DNA of 64,000 nt from assembly GCA_016709305.1 (NCBI GenBank), contig JADJNA010000048.1, positions 248,001-312,000 on the forward strand, given 5' to 3'. The notes under the pieces were generated by a model. The model was not told the DNA's origin. It ran no database searches and worked only from the letters and a program-made list of their open reading frames with translations. Position 1 is the stretch's first letter. The number at the start of each line of letters is the position of its first letter. The stretch comes from Candidatus Villigracilis saccharophilus. Lineage in GTDB: Bacteria; Chloroflexota; Anaerolineae; Anaerolineales; Villigracilaceae. Made by a program: the position numbers and the translations under genes. This document shows, in pieces, positions 25,131 to 33,652 of the stretch.

Positions 25131-25706
25131 TTAGCTCTGTCTTCCTTCAACCGCGGCTAATAGGATTCCGGCGGCAATTCCCAGGCGGCGGTCCAGGCGT
25201 TTGTTAATGTCCATGCTGAAATCCAAATTCAATTCATACGTGAAAGGATTGAAGTTCTGTTTGAGGTCGGCCACGCGATCAGCGCCCATGGTGATGTCAT
25301 AGTTCTGCGGGACGAGGTTGCTGAGGAAACGGCGTAACAACGCCAGCCCCATGCTGTCTTCAAATAATGAACCGATCACGCTGTCATTGACATCGAGGAT
25401 CTCCCATTCATCACGCAGCATGGAGGCCAGGCCTTTGCGGCGCAATGCGCCAACTTTTTGGCCTGTAGTGCTGTCAACAACATCATAAGCGGCGGAGAAA
25501 TCAATGATCTGACGCGCTTTGATCATCAACACTTCCTGCGCTTTGCTTTCATCTGAAAACACGCGGATATCTTCACGCAGTTTGAACATTTTCTGTTCGC
25601 TGAATAGCATGAGTTTTCCGCTTGAATCGTAAACACGGAACTTGCCGGCCAACGCGAACACCTGGCGCTTGAGCACATACTGATTGGATAGAAAAGATGT
25701 ATTCAT
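25131..25706 (-). CDS. LURP-one / phospholipid-scramblase-like protein
   Basis: 191 residues with the beta-barrel-like pattern of the Tubby-C/LURP-one family: LKRQVFALAGKFRVYDSSGK, LREDIRVFSDESKAQEVLMI and KARQIIDFSAAYDVVDS (the usual first strands), GALRRKGLASMLRDEWEILD, then RRLGIAAGILLAAVEG as a hydrophobic C-terminal helix that normally fills the barrel. The bacterial family (YxjI-like) has no proven function. It follows the L,D-transpeptidase genes by 36 bp with a GGAG-type site, so it is probably in their transcription unit. Confidence 0.75.
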   Translation of the reverse strand: MNTSFLSNQYVLKRQVFALAGKFRVYDSSGKLMLFSEQKMFKLREDIRVFSDESKAQEVLMIKARQIIDFSAAYDVVDSTTGQKVGALRRKGLASMLRDEWEILDVNDSVIGSLFEDSMGLALLRRFLSNLVPQNYDITMGADRVADLKQNFNPFTYELNLDFSMDINKRLDRRLGIAAGILLAAVEGRQS

Positions 25707-25742
25707 TGATACTCTCCTTATGATTTTTAAGTCTGAAGTGTA

Positions 25743-26774
25743 TTATACGACCAGGACGCGCGTCCCTGCGCCGGGCAGATTCAAATAATCTTCTTCGGGC
25801 GGGACGAGCGGATTGGTCCAGCGATAGATCCATTTGGATAGTTCTGACGGCAGATTGATACAGCCATGACTGCGCGGACGGCCATAATCATTGTGCCAAT
25901 AAGTGCCGTGGATCGCGTGTCCCATACCCGTAAAGAACGAGCACCAGGGCACGCCCGGCAGATTGTAAACATTCTGAACCGCGTCACCCTGATTGGTCAT
26001 GTGCCTCGACGGCCATTTATGGAAGGTGCTGAACTCACCTTTGGGCGTGTCCGTCCCTCGTTGTCCGCTGGAACAGCGCGCGCTAAGTACCATCTTCTCG
26101 CCTTCAAAGGCTGTGACCATTTGGGTGGCGATATCGATGTGGATTAATTTGTCAGAGGCGGGAACTTGCGGTGAAAGCATGGTCAGTTCATCGTCAGGAA
26201 TGAGGCGCATATTAAAGGATGGAACGTAAAAGGATTTCTTAAGTTCATCATCAAATATTTCGTACCAGACGCTTTTCTCTTCGCGCGTTACGACAACTCT
26301 TTTTATCCAATGTGTGGAACCATAATACAGGCGGTGCCCATTTTTGGCATAGGTGTATGGCGCGAGATGCGTGAGACTCATTGGCACGCAGATCTCCCCC
26401 AGTTGACCCGCTTCAGGGATCTCGTAAACGGCTTTTTGATAATTGGTCTCGACGGGCTGAATGCCGCCGGAGAACACATATCCGCCGCCATCTACTTCAT
26501 ACCAAATTCTATTGAACGAATTGCCAAAACTTTCATCGCCCTGTACTTCGGCTTTAAGCGAAATCACCTTGTCTATTCCAAAGAGGTGCAGTTCGTTTGC
26601 CTTGAAGGTTGGCGCGTCATAAAGCGGAATACCGCTCCAGGTGATGCGTCCCTGCGAGGCGGGCGGAGCGGCCAGGGCGCGGTCAAAGCCCATTTCGGAC
26701 AGGACAAACGCGAGCGCGCCGGAAGCGGATATTTTTAAAAAGTCGCGGCGGGAGAGTTGTATATTTTTCATCAT
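25743..26774 (-). CDS. Tat-exported L,D-transpeptidase (YkuD), paralogue 1
   Basis: 343 residues. The N-terminus has a twin-arginine signal (SRRDFLKISASGALAFVLS). A middle region of about 180 residues with SH3-like beta pattern is followed by the YkuD domain: HIDIATQMVTAFEGEKMVLSA, TPKGEFSTF, and the catalytic block HGTYWHNDYGRPRSHGCINL with His and Cys. It would make 3-3 crosslinks or attach proteins in the cell wall. It is a close paralogue of the next gene upstream. Confidence 0.92.
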   Translation of the reverse strand: MMKNIQLSRRDFLKISASGALAFVLSEMGFDRALAAPPASQGRITWSGIPLYDAPTFKANELHLFGIDKVISLKAEVQGDESFGNSFNRIWYEVDGGGYVFSGGIQPVETNYQKAVYEIPEAGQLGEICVPMSLTHLAPYTYAKNGHRLYYGSTHWIKRVVVTREEKSVWYEIFDDELKKSFYVPSFNMRLIPDDELTMLSPQVPASDKLIHIDIATQMVTAFEGEKMVLSARCSSGQRGTDTPKGEFSTFHKWPSRHMTNQGDAVQNVYNLPGVPWCSFFTGMGHAIHGTYWHNDYGRPRSHGCINLPSELSKWIYRWTNPLVPPEEDYLNLPGAGTRVLVV

Positions 26775-26807
26775 TGGTTAAGAGGACGTTCCTTCACATC
26801 CATATTC

Positions 26808-27833
26808 TTACACTACGATCTCTACATTGGTTCCGCGGGAACCGTAAGCGAACTCTTTATTAAGAGAGACCTGCGGGGAAGTCCAGCGGTAGAGCCATTT
26901 CGCGGCCTGCGAGGACATGTTGATACAGCCATGCGAACGCGGACGTCCGAAATCATTATGCCAGAAAGTTCCGTGGAAAGATATACCGCCTTTGGTAATG
27001 TACTGCACCCATGGCACACCAGGCAGGTCGAATCCGCTGGAGGCGAGATCGCCGGCTGCCATGTGGCGGGAGGGACGTTTGTAATATGTGACGAACGAGC
27101 CTTGCGGCGTGGTGTATGTCCCCACCCGTAAAATTCCCCCGGTGGAGACAGTTGATACGAACACAGGCAGGTTGTTTTCATAAGCGATCACGATCTGCTC
27201 GCCAAGACGCACCGCGATCTTTTTTTCGCGGCTGGGAATTTCCGGGGTGATCGGCGCAAGTTCCTCTTCCGTCATGATGCGGAGATGCTCTGCGCGCGCG
27301 AAATAAGATTTGTCGAATTTATCGTCGCGGATCTGATACCACACCTGACCATCCTGCGCTATGCTCACTGATTTTATCCAGTGTGTGGTTTCATAATACA
27401 TGCGATATGCGGCTGGCGAGGTTCTGTCCGCGCTTTCATGCGCATCTGTAAATGGCACGCTGATCTCTGCGAGAAGCCCCTGCTTTGGTATATCCATGCT
27501 CGGCGTGTTCAAGATCGTGCGGACGGGCTGAATATTCCCGGAATATAAAAAGCCTTCTGAACCGACTTCATACCAAACGCGATTATGCGCCTCTTCATCA
27601 TCGCTGACGGCTGTGTTGGTGATGCTTAGGAGAGTATCTCGCTGACATAGTCTGACCGGCGCGGCTTTCACAGATGGACGGTCGAACATCCAGACAGTGC
27701 GTGTGGTGACACGTCCCTGCTGGGCGGCGAAGGGATCGTCAAAATGAAAATTGAGCGGAGGGACAAGTAAACCTGCCAGCCCGATCCCGCTCAATTTTAA
27801 AAAGTCACGCCGTGATAAATTGTTCAAATTCAT
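26808..27833 (-). CDS. Tat-exported L,D-transpeptidase (YkuD), paralogue 2
   Basis: 341 residues with the same layout as paralogue 1. The Tat signal is LSRRDFLKLSGIGLAGLLV. The linker domain includes WYEVGSEGFLYSGNIQPV, matching WYEVDGGGYVFSGGIQPV in paralogue 1. YkuD has VRLGEQIVIAYENNLPVFV and the catalytic HGTFWHNDFGRPRSHGCINM. They are 33 bp apart, so this is a tandem duplication. A repeat element lies between this gene and the third paralogue. Confidence 0.92.
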   Translation of the reverse strand: MNLNNLSRRDFLKLSGIGLAGLLVPPLNFHFDDPFAAQQGRVTTRTVWMFDRPSVKAAPVRLCQRDTLLSITNTAVSDDEEAHNRVWYEVGSEGFLYSGNIQPVRTILNTPSMDIPKQGLLAEISVPFTDAHESADRTSPAAYRMYYETTHWIKSVSIAQDGQVWYQIRDDKFDKSYFARAEHLRIMTEEELAPITPEIPSREKKIAVRLGEQIVIAYENNLPVFVSTVSTGGILRVGTYTTPQGSFVTYYKRPSRHMAAGDLASSGFDLPGVPWVQYITKGGISFHGTFWHNDFGRPRSHGCINMSSQAAKWLYRWTSPQVSLNKEFAYGSRGTNVEIVV

Positions 27834-27854
27834 TTTTTCAATACAGAAACATCA

Positions 27855-27970
27855 TGTCATCGCCAAGGTTGCGCTCTTCCACCTGAAGCAATCTGCGATT
27901 ATGGCTGGGATTGCTTCGCCGAAGAGCATGGCTCGCAACACTTGCATCGCACGCAAGTGCGGGCGTGACA
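27855..27970. repeat. Palindromic repeat, TGTCATTGCGAG family, copy D (long)
   Basis: Starts TGTCATCGCCAAGG and ends GGGCGTGACA over 116 bp, with inner inverted segments such as GCAATCTGCGATT/GATTGC and CTTGCATCGCACGCAAG. It lies between L,D-transpeptidase genes 2 and 3. Confidence 0.5.
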
Positions 27971-27975
27971 TGAAA

Positions 27976-29223
27976 CTAATAATGCACATTCACCACTGTG
28001 CCAACCGATGAGAAGTTGTATAACCATTCCGCGTCCGGGGTGGCGAGGTTGACACAGCCATGACTCATGGGCGTGCCGAAATTATTATGCCAGTATGTGC
28101 CGTGCAGTCCATAGCCTTTATAGAAATACATCGTGAATGGAACATTCGTTAAATAATATCCGGGACCAGACATGGTGGTCGAACGCAATTTGATCCAGAT
28201 ATTGTATCTGCCGGTCACGGTCGGGGTTTGCCAGGTGCCTGTCGAAACAAGGAAAGAATTAACGATGGTGTCACCTTCATAGGCGTAAACACGCTGCTGC
28301 GACAGATCAACATCGATCCAATGTTCGCCATTCCCATAGCTGATGGGAACCTCCGTCGACTCAACGGGTGCGGCGCCTTCAGGTGTCGGAGTATCCACTA
28401 CGATCTCGGCAAGCACGACACCGGGCACGCTGGTCGCCTCAGGCGTGGCTGTGGATGAATCTGCACTGATCGTGTTGGTTGGGAGGACAGCGGGGTCCAC
28501 AGTCGCGGTATCGGCAGGGATCACAACAACTTCAACGGTCTTTGTGCTGGTAGGAATTGCGGCAACGGGTTTTTGAGTAGCTGTAGGATCAATGATGACA
28601 CCCGCGACCTCTGGCTGGGCGGTCGCTCTCACTGTTTGCGTTGCAATGGCTGTCCTGGTCGCAGTTGGCTTAACGATCTGAGCAGCCAGTGTATTTTCGG
28701 CGCTTGGCTTGGCAATGTCCACTTGAGCGAAAGGCTGTCTCTCAGCCGGCTGCGAAGCCGGCGCGGAAGCGAAAATATTTAATATGGATGCGAGCACCGG
28801 GGAATTCACCGCCGACCACGCCGCGAACACGAGTACTGCAAGTCCAGTCAACCCCAGCAGGATGGGCAAAAGTGCGCTTCGCTTCTTTTGGTTTTTCGCA
28901 GGGGATTTTTTTTCTTGAGCATTCGGTTTTTCTTCGGGGGCGGTTGCATTGGCGCCCGGGGTCTCGCCTAATCTGTGCAGCGCCCATTCCATGCCTTTTT
29001 TAGCGCGCGGACTGTCCGGACTTAACTCCAACGCTTTGCGGATGTACTCCACACTTTCACGCGGACTGGCAACCGCCGCCAGCATCAACCATGGGTCTTC
29101 GCTTTGGGGCGCGAGTTCCGCGGAACGTTCCGCCCATTGGCGCGCTTCCGCCATGGCGCCATTTTTCAAGGCTTCGCGCGCATACGATAAAGCTTCACGG
29201 GATTCGACAAAACGATCATTCAT
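27976..29223 (-). CDS. Membrane-bound L,D-transpeptidase with TPR-like N-terminus, paralogue 3
   Basis: 415 residues. The cytoplasmic N-terminus (1-90) has TPR-like helices (AREALKNGAMAEARQWAERS, YIRKALELSPDSPRAKKGM). A basic linker is followed by one membrane helix (LLPILLGLTGLAVLVFAAW, about 117-135). A Thr/Pro/Ala-rich stalk (about 160-285) is followed by the YkuD domain: WIDVDLSQQRVYAYEGDTIV and HGTYWHNNFGTPMSHGCVNL. The stalk would carry the enzyme through the wall. The inner TPR part suggests a partner on the cytoplasmic side. An AAGG site precedes the ATG. Confidence 0.92.
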   Translation of the reverse strand: MNDRFVESREALSYAREALKNGAMAEARQWAERSAELAPQSEDPWLMLAAVASPRESVEYIRKALELSPDSPRAKKGMEWALHRLGETPGANATAPEEKPNAQEKKSPAKNQKKRSALLPILLGLTGLAVLVFAAWSAVNSPVLASILNIFASAPASQPAERQPFAQVDIAKPSAENTLAAQIVKPTATRTAIATQTVRATAQPEVAGVIIDPTATQKPVAAIPTSTKTVEVVVIPADTATVDPAVLPTNTISADSSTATPEATSVPGVVLAEIVVDTPTPEGAAPVESTEVPISYGNGEHWIDVDLSQQRVYAYEGDTIVNSFLVSTGTWQTPTVTGRYNIWIKLRSTTMSGPGYYLTNVPFTMYFYKGYGLHGTYWHNNFGTPMSHGCVNLATPDAEWLYNFSSVGTVVNVHY

Positions 29224-29294
29224 GGGTCACCTTCGTTTATATTTACGCGATACAAGTAAACAGGCAGATACATAGCAAGCGTGTTGCTAATTTT

Positions 29295-29993
29295 TCACCA
29301 TTGAATTTCCACGGGTGTGCCTATTTCAGCCCACTCATCGAGTAGTTGTGATTCGTACGTGCCAAGTACAACACATCCGTAAGAGACCGGTACACCCAAA
29401 TACCCTTCCCATAAAGTTGCGCCGTTCGGCAGGATCGGCAGGGCGTGAATCCCGTTTTCCAAATGGCCGGAATAGTAAATACCAAGCCAGTTCGGCATCC
29501 AGATATCCCAGGTGGAGCCGTACGCGCTGGGGATCTTGTCAAGCACACTAAAGGTTCCCACGCGCGTGGCATTGTTCATGCCGGTGGATGCGACAAAGCT
29601 GTAGACCAGCGCGTCGCCTTCATATACATACATGTGCTGTTCCGAGATGTCCACCAGAATATATTTATTGCCGCTGTATGCGGGGTTGGATGGTGCGGGC
29701 TGGTTCGGACCTGAATAAGAGATCGCGCCGGATGAATCTGACACGATCTCTGCGAAGACCGAAGGCTCAGGTGTGTTGGTTGGCTGTGGAGTTGGGGAAG
29801 GCATTGCAGTCGGCGATGCAGTGTAGGTGGGTTTGGCGATCCGCGCCAGGGCGAACGGATTTGAATGCGTGGGCGTCGGCGCGTTGTTGTAGCCCATCAC
29901 AGGCGAAGAAGTTGCCGTCCATGCCGCGAACGCGACCACCGCGCAGATCAATGTGACGATCAAGGCTGTCCGAACGGTGCTTGATATGTTCAT
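29295..29993 (-). CDS. Membrane-bound L,D-transpeptidase, variant motif, paralogue 4
   Basis: 232 residues: an N-terminal membrane helix (TALIVTLICAVVAFAAWTAT), a Thr/Pro stalk and a YkuD domain. KYILVDISEQHMYVYEGDAL begins the domain. The catalytic block reads GIHALPILPNGATLWEGYLG then VPVSYGCVVLG, so the usual SHGC is SYGC. The His upstream and the Cys are kept, so the enzyme may still work. It overlaps the amidase gene by 4 bases, showing translational coupling. Confidence 0.88.
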   Translation of the reverse strand: MNISSTVRTALIVTLICAVVAFAAWTATSSPVMGYNNAPTPTHSNPFALARIAKPTYTASPTAMPSPTPQPTNTPEPSVFAEIVSDSSGAISYSGPNQPAPSNPAYSGNKYILVDISEQHMYVYEGDALVYSFVASTGMNNATRVGTFSVLDKIPSAYGSTWDIWMPNWLGIYYSGHLENGIHALPILPNGATLWEGYLGVPVSYGCVVLGTYESQLLDEWAEIGTPVEIQW

Positions 29994-30790
29994 GGCGAAA
30001 AAGTGGGGATCGGAGTTGGCTGTACGTTTTCGTTATTTATAAAGCACAAAATACCTTTCGTGACGCCTTCAGCCACACGGCCTGTTTCCTGGGTCAGGAT
30101 CTCACGATCAAGATACAAGAAGCCGGTTTCAATAATGGCGGTGATCGTGTTCGGATCTATTTCAGAGAAGGCATGATATTGGGTCATATCATTTGTGATG
30201 CTGCCGGCATGGAAAATCAATCCTATGGTGTTTTGATATCGATCCACCATGCAGGCGGTCAGGCGCTGCGCGCGGTTCACATCGCGTGTCTCCATTGAAG
30301 AGGCGATTTTGAAGCCGGTGGCTTCATCGTTAACATACTGGCAGGAGTCATTATGAATGGAGATCAGCGCCACTGCGCGGTAACCGTTCAGGCGTGTGTC
30401 AAATTCATTAAGCAAGTCCACTTGAAAGCCCGCGGCCACCAGGTTCGCCTTAACGATCTGTGCGATCGCCATATTCACATCCGCCTCTGTGAGATCCGTC
30501 TGGCCGTTCGCGTCTGTGCAAACCGCGCCGGAATCATTGCCGCTGTGACCCGCGACAATGCCGACCCGTAATTGCGGGCGGGGAGTGACGATCGGACTGG
30601 ATTCCTCGGCTTGCGGCGTGAGGATCAAATTAAGTTGGTTTTGCAAATTGCTTGCCAGCAGGGAATTTGGAGTCCAGGCGGTAAAGAGAGTCGCCAGCAG
30701 TACCGCAATACCGAGCGTGGCGGTAATCGCGTTCACTCTGTGTGGACGGCGCGCAGGTTTTGAAATAGGTGCTTGTTTTGTAGATTCCAT
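29990..30790 (-). CDS. N-acetylmuramoyl-L-alanine amidase (Amidase_3)
   Basis: 266 residues. A cytoplasmic basic start is followed by one membrane helix (about residues 22-40). The Amidase_3 domain has the zinc ligands in VGIVAGHSGNDSGAV (His), LTEADVNMAIAQ (Glu) and ALISIHNDSC (His). TAIIETGFLYLDREIL holds the catalytic Glu. It cuts the bond between muramic acid and the stem peptide. It is the first gene of an envelope unit with four L,D-transpeptidases downstream. A TATTAT box lies 11 bp before the ATG. Confidence 0.9.
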   Translation of the reverse strand: MESTKQAPISKPARRPHRVNAITATLGIAVLLATLFTAWTPNSLLASNLQNQLNLILTPQAEESSPIVTPRPQLRVGIVAGHSGNDSGAVCTDANGQTDLTEADVNMAIAQIVKANLVAAGFQVDLLNEFDTRLNGYRAVALISIHNDSCQYVNDEATGFKIASSMETRDVNRAQRLTACMVDRYQNTIGLIFHAGSITNDMTQYHAFSEIDPNTITAIIETGFLYLDREILTQETGRVAEGVTKGILCFINNENVQPTPIPTFSP

Positions 30791-30870
30791 GTTCTATGTT
30801 GATAATATTACCTTAAAAACGGATAAACAAGGTAAAAATTTATGGTCAATTATTAGCCATTTTTCCGTAC

Positions 30871-31620
30871 CTAAACAGACTTCCATTCTCGAACACGCGT
30901 AAACAGATCCTGTAGGGGATTTAAGCTTGAAACCGTCACAGCCAGATTCTTTGTTTTTGTATGGTCGTATTGGAACATACGCGAATTCGGCGCGACCAAT
31001 CTTGCGCGCTGACGAAACTCCGCGCGTGAGATATAGCCCGCCAGAGTGTGATCCATCCATACACCCAAATATTTCCCCAATCCGGCGGCGAAATGATGTG
31101 CGCTTTATACACAGCGCTGTGGATTCCCAATCGCGCTGTGGGTATATTTTTGATGTGGATGGATGTAACTGAATAAAATGGATTTTCGAATGTGACACGC
31201 TTCTGTGCCGGCAGATTTACAACCCGCGTCGAAAATCCCCGCGCCTCATGGTCTGTGTAACCGTCCATGTTGTGATAGTCAGGCGGCACCAGCGCGGGGC
31301 GTGTCCAAAATGATAGATGGGTCAGTCCGTATTTGCGCGATCTGGTCACGATGCGAGATGAGAAAGGATTTGATGTCACAGCGATGCCAGCCTAATGAGA
31401 CATTATATTTATCGGGATCCGTGAATGGAGAGGTGCCGATCACATCAAATGGGATTTCCTGCTGGGAAAGATAACGCCGAAATGCCAGTTCCACTGCCGC
31501 TTCTGCCACCACACGGCGGAGCCGGTCATAGGGCTTTACTCCGCCGCGCGTACGCGACGCCCCTTTCCGTGAGGTCGGGCGTATGAGGTGCGAGGAGTTT
31601 TGCATGATTCTGGATTCCAT
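30871..31620 (-). pseudogene. Frameshifted gene, possibly PD-(D/E)xK nuclease-like
   Basis: Three frames join into one protein of about 245 residues. 31620-31300 reads RLRRVVAEAAVELAFRRYLS and then GWHRCDIKSFLISHRDQIA. After a break near 31295 it continues VPPDYHNMDGYTDHEARGFS and VTFENPFYSVTSIHIKNIP. After another near 31080 it continues GKYLGVWMDHTLAGYISRAE to a stop at 30871. The early Glu helix, FDVIGTSP and the DIK triplet look like a nuclease core, but this is a weak inference. Both breaks are single-frame changes, so sequencing error is possible. Confidence 0.55.
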
Positions 31621-31699
31621 CAGCTTGCTGATGGACGTAATAATAGCAATGTGTTTTGTTTAAACATTCGCAGAGCAAGCTGTCCAAGTCCAGAGTTAA

Positions 31700-32485
31700 T
31701 TACGGCAGCGGAGTTTTGGTTGGCAGAACGTAATCCACTTTTTGAATGGTCAGATCAGAGAATGAGACGATCACCGGGGTATCCGCAAAGGACGTGACAA
31801 AGACCCCGATCGTTCCGGTTGGATAGCTGGGTTCGCGGATGCTGAATTGATAGCGGTCATTCAGGAAAAAACGCATCTCTGAGCCGACCGCCCAGATGCC
31901 AATGCGGACTTCGCCGGGTGCGCCCGGGGGAGCATCTCCGCTGGGAATGGGCTTTTGCATGGTGAGTTTTGTCCCGGCGCTGAGCCTGTCCATGTAAATG
32001 GTGCCATTGCAGGATAACCCGAAGCGGTAATAATAAACTGAGCTGGCGCGCACCAATATTCCATAAGAATCCTCGCCGCGGCACAGGCTTGGGCGTGCGG
32101 TGATCTCGGCGTAATGATCTTTCAGGAGCAGGTCAGTGCGCAGGCTGGTCATGTACACGCCGCTTTGCGCTGCGAGTGTGAGGTGATTATCCTCCATGAT
32201 GGAACTGGCTTGATTCGATTTGGGGACATCCCAGAGCGTTGGGTCGGAGAAATCGTCAGTGACGACCAGGGCGCCGAGGCCGGGGCGCATGTCTGGGGGC
32301 GGGGCGGTGGTGGGAAAAACCTGAAAGGTCGGAGTGGCTGAAGGGGGGAACCAGTCTATGGTCGCAGTGGGAAGCGGAGTCTCTGTCGCGGGGGTGAAAA
32401 TGGGCGTGATGATGATCGGTTCAAAGGCGGAGCAGGATGCGATCAACAATGTCGTTGCGAGGGCGAAGTAGAATCGCAGCGACAT
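31700..32485 (-). CDS. Lipoprotein of unknown function
   Basis: About 261 residues from MSLRFYFALATT. Upstream in-frame starts would add a polar stretch before the signal. The lipobox is IASC. A Pro/Thr-rich stalk follows (TPATETPLPTATIDWFPPS), then a beta-rich domain of about 170 residues like a concanavalin/LamG-type jelly roll (VTDDFSDPTLWDV, YAEITARPSLCRGEDSYGIL, YQFSIREPSYPTGTIGVFVT). It may bind a sugar or surface polymer. A copy of the palindromic repeat family overlaps the signal-peptide codons. Confidence 0.75.
   Translation of the reverse strand: MSLRFYFALATTLLIASCSAFEPIIITPIFTPATETPLPTATIDWFPPSATPTFQVFPTTAPPPDMRPGLGALVVTDDFSDPTLWDVPKSNQASSIMEDNHLTLAAQSGVYMTSLRTDLLLKDHYAEITARPSLCRGEDSYGILVRASSVYYYRFGLSCNGTIYMDRLSAGTKLTMQKPIPSGDAPPGAPGEVRIGIWAVGSEMRFFLNDRYQFSIREPSYPTGTIGVFVTSFADTPVIVSFSDLTIQKVDYVLPTKTPLP
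32450..32484. repeat. Short copy E of the palindromic repeat family inside a signal-peptide coding region
   Basis: TGTCGTTGCGAGGGCGA at one end and TCGCAGCGACA at the other make a 35-bp hairpin element. Read on the minus strand it encodes SLRFYFALATT of the lipoprotein signal. Confidence 0.5.
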
Positions 32486-32572
32486 AAGAAATATCATGCG
32501 TGTTTGATGACAGGATTTCATGGAATGTGTCGTAAAATTGATTGACATTATTCTAGCATACAAGGAGCGAAC

Positions 32573-33586
32573 ATGAGCGAAAAGCAAGTGCTTGTGACCG
32601 GCGCGTGCGGTGAAATTGGTCAGGCGTTGGTGCAGGGGTTGGCAAAGCGGGGCGGATATCGGATCGTGACCGCGGATTTTATGCCGCTGCCGGATTCAAT
32701 CAAAAACCTTTCAGCGGAACATATACAGGGGGATCTGGTTTACAAGATCAAAACTTTTTACGATTATGACTTCGATACGATCTTCCACCTGGCGGCTTCG
32801 CTTTCTTCGAAGGCCGAAGTGGCGACGGAGGAGGCTCACCGCATCAATGTGGAAGGCACGATGCAGCTGTTAATGCTGGCAGCCTATCGCTCTGAAAAAT
32901 ACGGCAAGGCGGTCAAGTTCATCTTCCCCAGTTCCATTGCCGCGTATGGGATGCCCAGCGTTGAAGAAAAAAATAAAGCCGGCGCGGTGCGGGAAGATGA
33001 TTGGAACATGCCGCACACGATGTACGGATGCAATCAATTGTATTGCGAAAAATTGGGGATGTATTACGGAAAATATTACGGTCAGAAACATTTGGATGCG
33101 AACCCGCCGGTCATGCCCGACTTTCGGGCGATCCGCTTCCCCGGGCTGATCAGCGCCTTTACATTGCCCAGCGGCGGAACCAGTGACTACGGCCCGGAGA
33201 TGCTCCACGCCGCAGCACAGGGCAAACCGTATTCGTGTTTCGTGCGCGCCGATTCAAAGATCTCCTTCATGGCCATGCCTGATGCGATCAAGTCCCTGTT
33301 GATGCTGATGGATGTGCCGCGCGAGAAATTATCCAGTAATGTTTATAACATTGCCGCTTTCGCCATCACCGCCGAGGAGTTCCGCCAGCGCGCCTTGAAG
33401 GCTTTCCCGGATGCAAAGATCACCTTTGATGCAAATCCGCGCCGACAGGGCATCGTGGACTCATGGCCCGAAGATGTGGATGACTCCCTCGCCCGCGCCG
33501 ATTGGGCTTGGAAACCCGATTATGACGTGGATAAGTTTTTCGATGAATATTTTCTGCCGGAGATACGGAAGAGGTATGGGAAGTAG
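32573..33586 (+). CDS. NAD(P)-dependent SDR / epimerase-dehydratase, threonine-dehydrogenase-like
   Basis: 337 residues of an extended SDR. The N-terminal VLVTGACGEIGQALVQGL is the Rossmann glycine motif. FDTIFHLAASLSSKAEVAT and FIFPSSIAAYGMP are the NNAG-like and catalytic Ser regions. The usual YxxxK reads YGCNQLYCEK, with Gln where Lys is expected. FRAIRFPGLIS follows. The family includes L-threonine 3-dehydrogenases and nucleotide-sugar epimerases, but substrate is unknown. AGGAG precedes the ATG, with TAGCAT as a possible -10. Confidence 0.8.
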   Translation: MSEKQVLVTGACGEIGQALVQGLAKRGGYRIVTADFMPLPDSIKNLSAEHIQGDLVYKIKTFYDYDFDTIFHLAASLSSKAEVATEEAHRINVEGTMQLLMLAAYRSEKYGKAVKFIFPSSIAAYGMPSVEEKNKAGAVREDDWNMPHTMYGCNQLYCEKLGMYYGKYYGQKHLDANPPVMPDFRAIRFPGLISAFTLPSGGTSDYGPEMLHAAAQGKPYSCFVRADSKISFMAMPDAIKSLLMLMDVPREKLSSNVYNIAAFAITAEEFRQRALKAFPDAKITFDANPRRQGIVDSWPEDVDDSLARADWAWKPDYDVDKFFDEYFLPEIRKRYGK

Positions 33587-33610
33587 GGGAAAGGCAGTGA
33601 TGAGAAATGA

Positions 33611-33652
33611 TAGATGAGTTATCAATGGACAAGTCCATTGATAACTCATCTA
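33611..33652. repeat. Perfect 42-bp palindrome with 20-bp arms
   Basis: TAGATGAGTTATCAATGGAC and its complement separated by AA, 24 bp after the SDR stop. It could terminate the SDR transcript, though there is no T-run, and it may be a mobile palindrome. Confidence 0.75.
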
